Source: Prorocentrum cordatum
Taxonomy: Eukaryota > Sar > Dinophyceae > Prorocentrales > Prorocentraceae
Assembly: GCA_963575745.1 (NCBI GenBank)
Contig: CAUYUJ010019615.1
Location: 1,377,467-1,412,466, forward strand
Length of the DNA stretch: 35,000 nucleotides
Reading direction: 5' to 3'
The position numbers were made by a program, and so were the translations under genes. Positions 1-9,379 of the stretch are shown in pieces; positions within the stretch are counted from its first letter, which is position 1, and every line of letters starts with the position of its first letter. Below the pieces are notes generated by a model. It worked only from the letters and a program-made list of their open reading frames with translations, was not told the DNA's origin and did not search any database.

Positions 1-419
1 GTGTGCGGCGCAGCGCGGCCGCAGAGATGCAACACCTAACACCAAGCACGCGTCGCAATCGCCGCTTCATGGGTTTTGTACACCACCTTGCGGATGGGTT
101 GGTGGGAACATTGTGTGAGCCGTGGAGTTGACATGTCTAAACCTTCCAACACTAGGTGGGCCATTCAGATGGCATTGCAAACGTTGCGCAAGTTTGGTTT
201 TCTCTTTTTTTTTCCAAGAGCATTTGAATCTACACCCCCCCCTCCGGAATTACCGGCACCAGCTTCCGTATTGCAATGTGCATATGATTCTGCCCCACCG
301 CCCATTCTAAATATGAATTCGTATAGTCACAGCTAGACAGGAATTCTCCTCCATTTCACCCTCTGCAGAAACAGTGTGCGCGCACACGTGTATCAAACTC
401 ATCAGTTTCCAAGACCACC
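1..419. other. Gene-free left edge
   Basis: I see no supportable gene in this stretch. The short open frames on the plus strand have low-complexity or unremarkable translations. A T-tract near 200-212 and a C-tract near 234-242 are the only compositional features. Confidence 0.5.
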
Positions 420-424
420 TTGCA

Positions 425-965
425 AACCATGGGACTGAGTGAGCACGCGCGCGTCGTCACGCGCGCATGCTGGAAATCTTCAAACATTCTGGGTTTCGTA
501 AAGGGTTTCAACCGAGAGCGCCCACGAAAGCATAGAACAACCGAACGTGTGCCCGCGCTTTGCATTTTCGTAAGACAAGTATTGCCCAACGTGTTCATGA
601 CTTGCGACCGAATGGGCCATTCGCGCGTGCATGTTGGAATCGAAGGAGCGCCTTTGCGCGCGTGTTGTCGCAAGAGTTCCTTGCATCAGATGGGACGAAG
701 CGCACACGAGCGCGTCGTCGCGCGCGCATGCGGAAATCCGTCCAACCAAATTCGGTTTCGCAGGGGTTTCAAAATCGAGTGTCCCGAAGTACATATGGGA
801 CAAACGTGTGACCAAACGGGCCCTTCGCGCCGAATGTCGAACTCATTCGGACGCCCTTGCGCGCGCGCTGGGGGCGCACGGTCCGTGTCAAATCATACCA
901 TGGGTGCCGCTTTTGCGCGTCGGCCGCGCGCGCATGCCGAAGTCCTTCCAAAACCTTCATCACCT
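425..965. repeat. Two-part degenerate repeat family, first block
   Basis: Two alternating modules recur. Module A reads roughly GGACGAAGYGCACACG, then CGCGTCGTCGCGCGCGCATG, then GAAATCCTTC and a GGTTTCG-like tail. It is seen near 429 and 694. Module B reads roughly ACCRAATGGGC, then CGCGCATGTYGAA, then ACGCCCTTGCGCG, and is seen near 606 and 811. A-to-A spacing here is about 265 bp. Another A-like end (CGCGCGCATGCCGAAGTCCTTCC) lies near 928. The same modules return at 1.6-2.0 kb. Open frames through this region are most simply explained by the repeat itself. Confidence 0.7.
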
Positions 966-974
966 ACGCGGAGA

Positions 975-1095
975 TGCCGCCATCGTCGCCGGCGTGATCA
1001 GCATCGGCGCCGTCATTGGCCATGTCGTCGTTTTTGTCACTATCGTCACTAGCATCACTACTACCATCATCGTGTTTACCGTTATCGACGTTGCC
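975..1095. repeat. Degenerate trinucleotide tract (GTC/ATC-like)
   Basis: The sequence is an imperfect run of CATC, GTCGTC, CACTATC and ACTACC triplets. It looks like a decayed relative of the TCG array at 2.1-2.8 kb. It follows directly after the first two-part repeat block, just as the TCG array follows the second block. Confidence 0.55.
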
Positions 1096-1429
1096 ATGTT
1101 ACTCCGCCCGCCCAAGTCGCTGACTCGCACTTTGGAGCCCGTTGGGAAGTGCCCAGCGGTCAGTGCCACCGCGGCCGCGTCGATCGCGTCAAACACTCTG
1201 GGCGGTTCGCGCGCGAGCAGCCGCAGATATGCACAAGCCAATGCCAAACATTCACCGCAATCGCCGCCGCATGGTTTTTTCAAACAATGTTGCAGGCGGT
1301 CGGTTGGGATGGATGCGCGAGCAGTGGATTTGACAAATATTTGCGGACATGCGTCCATTCTCTTTTTTAAAAGGCAATACTCTCTACCCCCCCCCCGGAC
1401 TTAACGCTTCCCCTGGGATAGTATAGTTT

Positions 1430-1434
<5 letters not shown>

Positions 1435-1460
<26 letters not shown>

Positions 1461-1461
1461 T
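1435..1461. repeat. (AT)n dinucleotide microsatellite
   Basis: Thirteen perfect AT dinucleotides occupy these positions. They are flanked by a C-tract near 1389 and by otherwise unremarkable sequence. Confidence 0.95.
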
Positions 1462-1574
1462 CTGCACACCCGTCCACCCTGAATATGAAATCGTATCATC
1501 CCCGCTAGGCCGGTTCCCCCCCTGAGGTTCCCTTTAAAAAAAAACTATGCGGTGACACTTTTTGTTCTAACATA

Positions 1575-2060
1575 ACACTTGTTCACGAATCCCTTGCAAC
1601 AAACGGGACGAAGTGCACACGCGCGCGTCGTCGCGCGCGCATGCCGAAATCCTTCAAAAACCTTCGGTGCCGGAAGGATTTCGCAATCGAGCTTCCAAAA
1701 CACATGCAAAAACACATGGTTTCGCAACACTGATTTGCTAAAAAAGCTTCCGCGCGAGCTCTTGCGAAATCTGAAGAAAACCATGGATTTTTGCAAGATT
1801 TTCACAACATGCTACCAAATGGGCGTCGCGCGCGCGCATGTCGAAATCTGTCGAACGCCCTTGCGCGTGTGCCGTCGCGAGAATCCCCTGCAACAAACAG
1901 GACGAAGTGCAGACGCGCGCGTCGTCGCTCGCGTACGCCGAAATTCTTCAAAACCTATCGGTTTCGGAAGGATTTCGAAATCGCGCGTCCAAAAAACCTA
2001 CAAAAACCCAAGGTTTCGCAACACGGATTTTCAACAAAAGCGTGCGCGCGCGCTCTTGCG
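1575..2060. repeat. Two-part degenerate repeat family, second block
   Basis: Module A appears near 1607 and again near 1899, a spacing of about 292 bp, with module B near 1813 between them. Conserved words are GACGAAGTGCA, CGCGCGCGTCGTCGC, GCCGAAATYCTTCAAAACC and GGAAGGATTTCG. The block ends where the TCG array begins. Confidence 0.7.
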
Positions 2061-2061
2061 T

Positions 2062-2278
2062 CGTCATCGTTCGCGTCGTCGCCGTCCTCCCGCCTCCCGC
2101 GTCGTCGTCGTCGTCGCCTACGTCGTCCTCTGTCTTTCCTCGTGTTCGTCGTCGTCGTCCTCTTTGGCGTCGTGGTCGTTTCCGTCGTCGTTGTCGCCGT
2201 GGTCGTCCTTCCTCCTCCTCCCTCGTCGTCGTCGTCGTCCGTCGTCGGCGTCTCGTCGTCGTCCCTCCTATTTCGTCG

Positions 2279-2322
<44 letters not shown>

Positions 2323-2551
2323 TTCTCTCCTCCCTCGTCGTTGCCGTCGTCGGCGTCGCCGTCCTTCCTCCTCCTTCGTCGTTCGCGTCGTCGCCGTCCT
2401 CCCTCCTCCCTCGTCGTTGTCGTCGTTGTCGCCGTCGTCGTCCTCCCTCCTTCCTCGTTGTCTTCGTTGGCGACGTCGTCGTCGTCTTCGTCGTCGTCGT
2501 CGGCGTCGGCGTCGTTGTTGTCTTCGTCGTCGTCGACGTCGGCGTCGTCGT

Positions 2552-2592
<41 letters not shown>

Positions 2593-2825
2593 GCGTCGTT
2601 GACGTCGTCGTCGTCGTCGTCGGTGTCGTCGTTATCGTCGTCGTCGACGTCGTCATCGTCGTCGTCGTTGTCATCATCGTCGTCGTCGGCGTCGGTGTCG
2701 TCGTCGTCGTCGTCGGTGTCGTCGTCGTCGTCGTCGTCGTTGTCGGCGTCGTCGAAGTCGTTGGAGACGTCGTCGGTGTCGTCGTAGTCGTCATCGTCGT
2801 TGTCGCTGTCGTCGTCGCGTCGCTG
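2062..2825. repeat. (TCG)n compound trinucleotide array, about 760 bp
   Basis: This is an imperfect GTCGTC array interrupted by GTT, GGC, GAC and CCTCCCTCCTCCC segments. The segment CGTCGTCGCCGTCCTCCC followed by a polypyrimidine stretch recurs, so there is some higher-order structure. Because the period is three, several frames on both strands stay open for hundreds of codons, giving poly-Ser, poly-Val, poly-Arg and poly-Thr translations. I do not regard these as proteins. Confidence 0.95.
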
Positions 2826-2829
2826 TGAT

Positions 2830-3181
2830 TGCCAAGTGCCATGTGGTACCCACCGTCACGGTCTTAAGAGATTTTGCAAACCAAGTTGCGAGTGGGTGGG
2901 TGGGATGTTTGCGCGAGTAGTGGAGATGGTCAAGCGCGGTGCAGGGTAGTCAATTGCACCACATAGCTTGCACAACATAGATTGCACCACACACACTCAC
3001 ACACACGCAATGCTAGAACACATTGCTTGAGGCCCATGCTGGTTTATGTTGTATGAAGACTACTCACGTGGTGAGCCTACTAGCGCATTCGTCCCGTACT
3101 CAAATGGCCCGTGGCAACGGCAAGGGCGATTTGATCAGGAACCGGTGATCAGTCCGAAGAGGCAAGCACTGCATTGACCGT
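2830..3181. other. Gene-free spacer with short CACA tract
   Basis: No coding signal is visible. There is a short CACACACTCACACACACGC stretch near 2990-3008. Confidence 0.5.
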
Positions 3182-3314
3182 TCGGAGGTCCGCCCGGAAT
3201 GCGTGGATCCGCGTTGGGCGCCCCTTACGGCGCCTGCGGCGCGGCCCAACGCTTGCTCCACGCGCCAGGGAGGGGCATCTAGCGCGGATCCACGACATCT
3301 GCGCGGACCTCCGA
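3182..3314. repeat. Foldback (inverted-repeat) element, copy 1
   Basis: The left arm (3182-3213) and right arm (3283-3314) are inverted copies matching at 27 of 32 positions, with TCGGAGGTCCGC at the ends and GTGGATCCGCG inside. Nested within are GCGTTGGGC (3211-3219) against GCCCAACGC (3244-3252), and a GGCGCC...GGCGCC hairpin. The result is a multi-stem structure. A related element at 24288-24420 shares the GGATCC-type arms and a CGCGCCAGGG-then-G-run interior. No transposase is visible, so a non-autonomous foldback or MITE-like repeat is the simplest reading. Confidence 0.7.
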
Positions 3315-3730
3315 CAAGTCACGCTTACGTGTTCTCTGTCTTCTAGTAGCGCGTCGCGGCGGTTACTTTGGCGACGCGCTGTGCTCCGCGAGCTGGCGTA
3401 GCGTGTCCATCCGCTCCGCGTGTGGCGGGAGGCCAGCAAACGTTCAGAACGTCGACTCTTGTGGATAGGGCGTGTTCAACGTATCGTGCCGAAGCGTGGT
3501 GGGCCAGAATCAGCGGCGCGACATGCTGAGCAAACGATTTTTGATTTATGCTCGGGGGGAACGCATCGACCCCCAAACGCTCATTCATCGCCGATCGCCC
3601 AGGAAGTGCTGACATTTAGGGCGCGTGGATGAAGGACCGCTCCCGCTTCCGTGCCCGTCGACGCGTTCCGTCGCCAAATCAAGCAACATTGGCCTCATGT
3701 TTTAAGGGATGGGTTTCCTGAACAGTTTTT
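3315..3730. other. Gene-free spacer
   Basis: Short open frames exist on both strands but none shows a convincing protein. The segment near 3566-3602 weakly resembles part of the dispersed repeat that follows (CATCGACCCC, then ATCGCCGATCGCCCAGGA). Confidence 0.35.
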
Positions 3731-3734
3731 TTGC

Positions 3735-3850
3735 GCGTTCCCAACGAACGGGGCTTGATTGCCCACCCTGCCCAGGAGCGCGCGGTTTTGCGATCGAGGC
3801 CATATCGCATATTTTTCGGCGACATATCGCCGATTCCATCTCGGTGTGTC
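3735..3850. repeat. Dispersed repeat family R1, copy A
   Basis: The core reads TTGCCCACCCTGCCCAGGAG then CGCGCGGTTTTGCGAT, ending in ATATCGCCGATTCCATCTCG. Equivalent sequences occur at about 17880-18005 and 24480-24605 in the same orientation. The minus-strand translation of all three copies contains RNRALLG-V-G-x-x-AP-like text, which is a consequence of the repeat and not proof of a gene. Confidence 0.75.
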
Positions 3851-3954
3851 TTTCCCTGCCCTACAAGTGATCCCCGTCAAAGGGCCCCCGCTCCCTTTGC
3901 GGAAATATTGCGACGGGGCGTTCTGTGCAAGTTTCGACCTCTCCTTAAGAAAGT

Positions 3955-4835
3955 GAGTCCTGGAGGTGTCTGCTGCTTTCTGGTCCCACATCCTCCGGAA
4001 GGAAACAGTTTCTGCAGGCGTTTGCTGTCTTCGGGCCCCACGCCCTCATCAAGCTCGTCCGGCTTCTCCCCCTCCGCATCCCCACCTCCCTTCAGATCCG
4101 GGCGGGGCGCCGCGAAGAGCTCGCGACAGCCAGTTTTGCTGTACGTTCTCGGCCTACCTGCCCCAGGGGCCGTCAAAGACAGTTCGGGAGGAAAAGCGGA
4201 TTATCTCGTCCGTGCCCGTTGCGCCGCCAGTGATGCGCGCGTGTATGGCGGAGAGCGGATGGGCAGGACGGGGGAGAGGGCAAGTGGGAAATTCTGTCTT
4301 GCGGCAGCGGTCTTACGCAGAAGGCACACGTACAGCACCGTGCGGGGCCAGGGCAGTTTTGGCCCTCGCATGGCGTGGCGGCACAGATACGCCACAACCA
4401 TTGCCTGGCAAAGGCGATCCTGGGCCCGTATCGCACTCCTGGTCGAGGCAGGGAGGGTCTAGGCCCCATCCTGGGGCCCAGGGTTGCCTTGGGCAGGCAT
4501 GCTGGTGTGTACACGCCTTCTGTGGAGGCCGTTGGGCAGATCCCCAGGACCGGGCGAGTGCAGAGAGGCTGCTCGACGCGACGTGTGACCTCACGGCGGC
4601 GTCGTCTGGACAGGCAGGCGGCGACCCCCGTCCTCGCCAACCCCCACTCTGCAAGCGTCAGAGATTGTGCAGCCAGCGCGGGGATGGATACGGAGCAGAG
4701 CGTCATCAAGGCGCAATTTCGGCTCGCATTGGTGTCGCAGTAGGCACATCAGGTAAGAAGACGGGCGCCCCACAAGAGCTTCTTGCTCCACGATGGCCTC
4801 GAGAACCCCACCGAAGTCTTGGGGCACCCAAGGAT
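3955..4835. other. GC-rich stretch with uninformative open frames
   Basis: A short degenerate duplication (GGAGGTGTCTGCTG near 3962 and GCAGGCGTTTGCTG near 4015) lies at the left end. A 291-codon plus-strand frame (3966-4841) and a 178-codon minus-strand frame (4173-4709) overlap each other. Neither contains a recognisable domain. I cannot decide whether either is real. Confidence 0.3.
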
Positions 4836-4837
4836 GT

Positions 4838-5500
4838 TTAATGTCGGGGGAATGTGTCCCCTAGATACTCTTTCACCGCATCCATATGCTGCATGTTGCC
4901 TGGCCCAGGCCCATGTGCATCCTTTGAAGCTGCAGGTACGAGCTGCGAGGTTTGCGCCTGGCATGGCAGTGGCACCACCGCTGCTGGCCCGACTGCGCCT
5001 GTGCTGAGAATGTGAGTGCTCTTGAGCCGACTGGTTCCACCCGGCATTGCTCCGCCATTGTTTTGCATTGGCGGTACACGTGCCAATACCGAGACAGTCA
5101 TGGGTTAGTCGTTCGCGTTGTGTGATAAGTATGCCATGAGCGAGGCATGTGCAAGCCGCTCGAGGAGATGTACCCACATGCGAGGTATCTCCCAGAAGCG
5201 GGTGCACTGCAACAAGCAACATATCATGGACAATGTCCAAGTCTGTGTAGGCTGCGAGTAAACCATCAATGGTGCGTTTGAGCATGGATCACACTGTTGC
5301 TTACAATACTACTGAGCAGCGGACAACCAGCCGGGAAGGTTTCATGGCTGTCAGAAGTAGAAGGGCATGAAGCCTTTGGGATTCCACGTGTCAGGCATGT
5401 TGCGCTGTAGCCCTGAGCAGAGGTTGCATAGGCCTTGAACCCCATGGCCACCTGAAACCTCCAAGTCTCCCCCCCGCCTCTAGCACCCGACGTCATGATT
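4838..5500 (-). pseudogene. Frame-shifted minus-strand coding remnant, unrecognised
   Basis: Read on the minus strand, protein-like text passes between frames. A frame ending near 5266 gives way at about 5285 to one beginning MLKRTIDGLLAAYTDLDIVH, which reads well for about 50 residues. A third frame (5101 down to 4838) then gives plausible text such as LVPAASKDAHGPGPGNMQ and a terminal EYLGDTF. The frames are offset by single bases, as expected of a decayed gene or of uncorrected assembly indels. Another short protein-like piece lies upstream at about 5585-5690 (minus). I recognise no domain or family. Neighbouring coding traces in the left half of the window are also on the minus strand. 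Confidence 0.4.
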
Positions 5501-5799
5501 TTGTGTTTGTAGAATGGGCAACTGGGGCCCTCGACTCCTCCAGAGCAGTGTGCTGTTCATCCTGGGCAGTGAAGTTCAATTGCCTTGCGGCCCACAGCCA
5601 GCTTTCATGCGCCCTGGGTCATGGAGCAACGCAACTGTCTCGCTGTCTTCTTCCGTGACGCCGGGGCACGCGTTTGCAAGGCTCAGGAGAGGAAAATGAT
5701 CCCGGCAAAGCAACCTAACAGCGATGTGTAGGAGCATATTTGGAAGCATTCCCCTTAAGATTCACATGATAATCCAGTCGTAGAAATCTGCTGTTCTCG

Positions 5800-6598
5800 C
5801 AGTCGTAGTCGCATTCGCGATGACAGTCGCAGTGGCAACGGCAGTCGCAGTCACAGCCTCAGCCTCAGCCTGCCTCTGCCTCAGCCTCAGCCTCAGCCTG
5901 CCTCAGCCTCAGCCTGCCTCAGCCTCAGCCTCAGCCTGCTTCAGCCTCAGCATCAGTCTGCCTTCAGCCTCGGCCTCAGCCTCAGCCTGCCTCAGCCTCA
6001 GCCTGCATCAGCCTCAGCCTCAGCCTGCCTCAGCATCAGCCTGCCTCAGCCTCAGCCTCAGCCTGCCTCAGCCTCAGCCTCAGCCTCAGCCTGCTTAGCC
6101 TCAGCCTCAGTCTGCATTCGGCCTCGGCCTCAGCCTCAGCCTGCCTCAGCCTCAGCCTGCATCAGCCTCAGCCTCAGCCTCAGCCTGCCTCAGCGTCAGC
6201 CTCAGCCTCAGCCTCAGCCTGCCTCTGCCTCGCCTTATCCTGCTTCAGCCTCAGCCTCAGTCTGCCGTCGCCTCGGCCTCAGCCTCAGCCTGCTCAGCCT
6301 TAGCCTGCATCAGCCTCAGCCTCAGCCTCAGCCTGCCTCAGCATCAGCCTGCCTCAGCCTCAGCCTCAGCCTCAGCCTGCCTCAGCCTCAGCCTCAGCCT
6401 GCTTCAGCCTCAGCCTCAGTCTGCCTGCAGCCTCGGCCTCAGCCTCAGCCTGCCTTAGCCTCAGCCTGCCTCAGCCTCAGCCTCAGCCTGCCTCAGCCTC
6501 AGCCTCAGCCTGCTTCAGCCTCAGCCTCAGTCTGCCTTCAGCCTCGGCCTCAGCCTCAGCCTGCCTCAGGCCTCAGCCTCAGCATCGGCCTGCCTCAG
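5800..6598. repeat. CAGCCT hexanucleotide array, about 800 bp
   Basis: The array starts as CAGTCG-type hexamers (about 5800-5855) and changes into CAGCCT repeats, periodically interrupted by CAGCCTGC, CATCAG and CTTCAG variants. Larger blocks ending in CAGTCTGC then CTCGGCCTCAG recur near 5960, 6110, 6260, 6420 and 6530, showing higher-order duplication. An open frame (Ser/Ala/Leu/Gln/Pro) crosses part of it because the period is six. Confidence 0.95.
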
Positions 6599-6955
6599 CA
6601 TTCAAAATGTGGCCCGGGAACGGAGTTCTGGGAACTCGAAGAACACGAAGTGGCCTACAGTTGGCTCTGGGCATTCAAAATCATGCCTAGGAATGGAGTT
6701 CTGGGAACTCGAAGAACACGAAGTGGCCTACAGTTGGCTCTGGGCATTCAAAATCATGCCTAGGAATGGAGTTCTGGGAACTCGAAGACCACGAAGTGGC
6801 CTACAGTTGGCTCCGGGCATTCAAAATCATGCCCAGGAATGGAGTTCTGGGAGCTCGAAGAACACGAAGTGGCCTACAGATGGCTCCGGGCATTCAAAAT
6901 CATGCCCAGGAATGGAGTTCTGGGAACTCGAAGACCACGATGTGCGTTTCTGCTG
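6599..6955. repeat. 73-bp tandem repeat, about 4.9 copies
   Basis: The marker CATTCAAAAT begins at 6599, 6672, 6745, 6818 and 6891, a spacing of exactly 73 each time. Copies differ by a few substitutions, for example CTCTGG versus CTCCGG and GAACACG versus GACCACG. Since 73 is not a multiple of three, the plus-strand open frame 6609-7076 reads the unit in each of its three frames in turn without meeting a stop. Confidence 0.95.
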
Positions 6956-7051
6956 GTTAAAAAAGGAATCCCCGGATTCCCGGGGCACCCGTCCGGCATC
7001 TGCCCAGACCCCCCGGGGAGTCATGATGCTCTCTTTTGACCCTACTAGAAG

Positions 7052-7073
7052 CCTAACAGTCTTCGCTGTTAGG
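7052..7073. other. Small perfect hairpin with TCTTCG loop
   Basis: CCTAACAG (7052-7059) and CTGTTAGG (7066-7073) form a perfect 8-bp stem around the six-base loop TCTTCG. It is immediately followed by the dispersed repeat R2. Function is unknown. No T-tract follows on the plus strand, so it is not a typical bacterial-style terminator. Confidence 0.6.
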
Positions 7074-7910
7074 TAAAACATACAGACACAATTCATTGCT
7101 GATTCTCGAGCAAGTCTATGATAATATGGGCAGTGGGGGGGAAGATAGAAGCCCAGAAAATATAGGGAAATATTGAGAATATGTTTATTCCCTACCTAGG
7201 CTCTGCCTAGAAGGGTTCTTACCCTCTGGGCTTAAAGGGGCCGGGCAGTGGATATCGCCACGGGCGGTTCCCCCAGGATCCGCCCCGCGGTTCCCCCAGT
7301 CCCCTGGGAGCTTTAGTTTTAGCTTTAGCTTTAGCTGCAACTTAGCTTTAGCTTAGCTGTAGCTTAGGTTTAGCCTAGCATTAGCTTAGCTTTAGCTGAG
7401 CTTGAGCTTAGCTTGAGCTTAGCTTGAGCTTAGCTTAAATTTAGCTCTAGCTTAGCTGTAGCTTAGATTTAGCTGAGCTTTACCTTGGCTATACCTGAGC
7501 TTTACCTTAGCTTTACCATAGCTTTACCTTAGCTTTACTTTAGCTTTACCTTAGCTTTACCTTAGCTTTAGCTTAGCTCTAGCTTCAGCTCTAGCTTCAG
7601 CTCAGCTTCCGCTTAGCTTTAGCTTAGCTTTATTCTAGAGTTAGCTTTAGCTTAGCTTTAGCTTAGCTTTAGCTTAGCTTTAGCTTAGCTGCAGCTTAGC
7701 TTTAGCTTAGTTTTCGCTTAGCTTTAGCTTAGCGTTAGCATAGCGTTAGCATAGCTTTAGCTTAGCTTTAGCTTAGCTTTAGCTTAGCTGTACTGTTACT
7801 ACTAATGCTGCTTTCCTAGGGGCTCCAACTCCTAGGTAGGGTCGCATTGGGATACTTTTTGTGTATTTATTTGTGTGTCCCAGGGCCACTTCAAAGGCTA
7901 CCTTGGCCAG
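7074..7910 (+). repeat. Dispersed repeat family R2, copy 1, split by other sequence
   Basis: 7074-7190 (CAGACACAATTCATTGCTGATTC, then AATATGGGCAGTGGGGG, then AGCCCAGAAAATAT) matches 21896-21990. 7845-7910 (TGTGTATTTATTTGTGTGTC then CCAGGGCC and CTTCA) matches 22003-22045. In the copy at 21.9 kb these two parts are nearly adjacent. Here they are separated by about 650 bp that includes a CCGCCCCGCGGTTCCCCC segment and the TTAGCT array. The simplest reading is insertion or array growth inside an older repeat. Confidence 0.7.
7311..7790. repeat. TTAGCT/TTTAGC tandem array, about 480 bp
   Basis: Units alternate TTAGCTTTAGC and TTAGC with GAGC, GTAGC, TTACC and GTTAGC variants. The middle part (about 7490-7560) has drifted to CTTTACCTTAG. 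There is no run of the canonical TTTAGGG telomere unit. Confidence 0.95.
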
Positions 7911-8024
7911 CAGCCTCTGTGGAGCCCGTTGGGATCGCCTCAGGCGTGCAATCGCCTTTCCAGACTGTCGCTGCGTGTCAAGGGGCAAGCGTCAAGCAAG
8001 GGCAAGCGGAGGTTTCAGGCCCCG

Positions 8025-8300
8025 AGGAGGCTTCCAGATGCCTCCGGGGACCCCCGGACTCCCAACAACAAGGGACGAGCGCGTCCTCAGGGGCTTCTGG
8101 ATGCCCCCGAGAGGCCGGCAAACCGTGACGAGCACGTCCAAAGAACTGGAGGGTCTGAGGGTCTCCAGAGATGCCTCCGGGGGCATCTGGGGGCCCAGCA
8201 AGAAGCGACGAGCACGCCCCAAGAGGCCTCGGGATGCTTCCGAGGGCCCGACAAAGAGTCGGGGGCGCCCAAGCGGTGCGGTGACCACACCCTGTGGTAT
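8025..8300. repeat. Degenerate minisatellite, units of roughly 70-100 bp
   Basis: Related phrases recur: GATGCCTCCGGGGRCMYC, GACGAGCRCGYCC, GGGCTTCTGGATGC and CGRGGGCCSRMAAA. Copies start near 8036, 8097, 8168 and 8230, with a weaker one around 8510-8570. A plus-strand frame of 513 codons (7861-9402) crosses this and the following CCA and CTC arrays. I treat that frame as a repeat by-product, with no recognisable domain. Confidence 0.5.
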
Positions 8301-8782
8301 GTCAGTGGGCATTCGGGGTGACCGCACGGTCTTCGAGCTCGGGCCGTTCTCCAAGGGCACCACGGGCGGTTGGGGGGCCTCCAGGGTCCCAACACCGTGC
8401 GGCGACGGATCGTGCGGTGGGGTCTCTGGGAATGCCGAGGTCACCGCGCGGTCCGTCGCCGCACCGTTTCGGGGCCCCCGAGCGCCCCCAGGGGCCTCAG
8501 GATTTCTCCGATGGGCGGGCGCGGAGCGTGACGAGCGCGCCCAACAGTTTGGAGGTCCCGAGGGCTTTCTGGTCGGGTGGCCGTCTGGGGGGCCTTCCTT
8601 GGGCCCACCTGACGGATCTGTTCGATTGCTCGATTCCAGTGTGAGTCTAGTTCGACTCCAGTTCGACTCGAGTGCGACTCAATGGCGGCTCAAGTCGACG
8701 GACGTTCGACGCAGCATCGACGGGCCAGTGGCTCCAAGAAGGCCCCCAGAGCCCCCCCCCGAGTCGGAGGGAGAGAAAACGA

Positions 8783-8844
8783 CACCACCATCACCACCAC
8801 CACCACCACCACCACCACCACCACCACCACCACCACCACCACCA
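8783..8844. repeat. (CCA)n microsatellite
   Basis: Nearly uninterrupted CCA triplets, with one ATC early on. Frames give poly-His, poly-Pro or poly-Thr on the plus strand and poly-Trp or poly-Gly on the minus strand. Confidence 0.97.
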
Positions 8845-9168
8845 GGGGTGCCACCTCCAAGGTGCCTCCCCGAGCGGGGGATGTTGGGAAGTCTCGAGCG
8901 GGGAGGCGGGACCACGTCGCCAGCAGGGGGTGCCAAACTCCAGCGGCGAGGTCCCCGAGGTCTCCCCGAGCCGGGGGCTAGGGGATGTCGGGAAGGTCTC
9001 GAGCGGGGAGGGGGGACCACGGACCACACCGCCAGCAGGTCCCCCCGCGGGCTCCTGGCACCAGTTGTGGGGGTGGTGGGTGTCGCGGTTCCTGGTTCCT
9101 GTCCGAGGTCCCCCCGAAGCCGCAGACCCTTCAGAGCCCACAGAACCTATCCGGCCCCGCTGCAATCC

Positions 9169-9295
9169 TTCTCCTCCTCCTGCTCCTCCTCCTCCTCCTC
9201 CTGCTCCTCCTCCTGCTCCTCCTGCTCTTCCTCCTCCTCCTCCTCCTCCTCCTCCTCCTCCTCCTCCTCCTCCTCCTCCTCCTCCTCCTCCTCCT
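9169..9295. repeat. (CTC)n microsatellite, pyrimidine on plus strand
   Basis: CTC triplets with TGC interruptions in the first third and a pure run in the last half. Confidence 0.97.
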
Positions 9296-9379
9296 ACCGC
9301 AGCGCCACCGGGCGTTCCCACTCCAACCCCGCGCTCGCGCCCGCCCAGGGAGGGGAAGCAACTGCCGCAGGCGTTGTTG

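Noticed and set aside
1579-2842. Long open frames of 250-400 codons on both strands
   Set aside because: They are poly-Ser, poly-Val, poly-Arg or poly-Thr readings of the TCG array, and four frames are open at once.
3966-4841. 291-codon plus-strand frame
   Set aside because: It overlaps open minus-strand frames, has no domain, and its sequence is not more protein-like than its shadows. GC-rich DNA gives such frames by chance.
6599-6955. CRISPR array
   Set aside because: Repeats are directly abutting 73-bp units without unique spacers. The same holds for the 373-, 84-, 78-, 52- and 51-bp arrays.
7311-7790. Telomere-like repeat
   Set aside because: Units are TTAGCTTTAGC, not TTTAGGG, and the array is internal and strongly heterogeneous.
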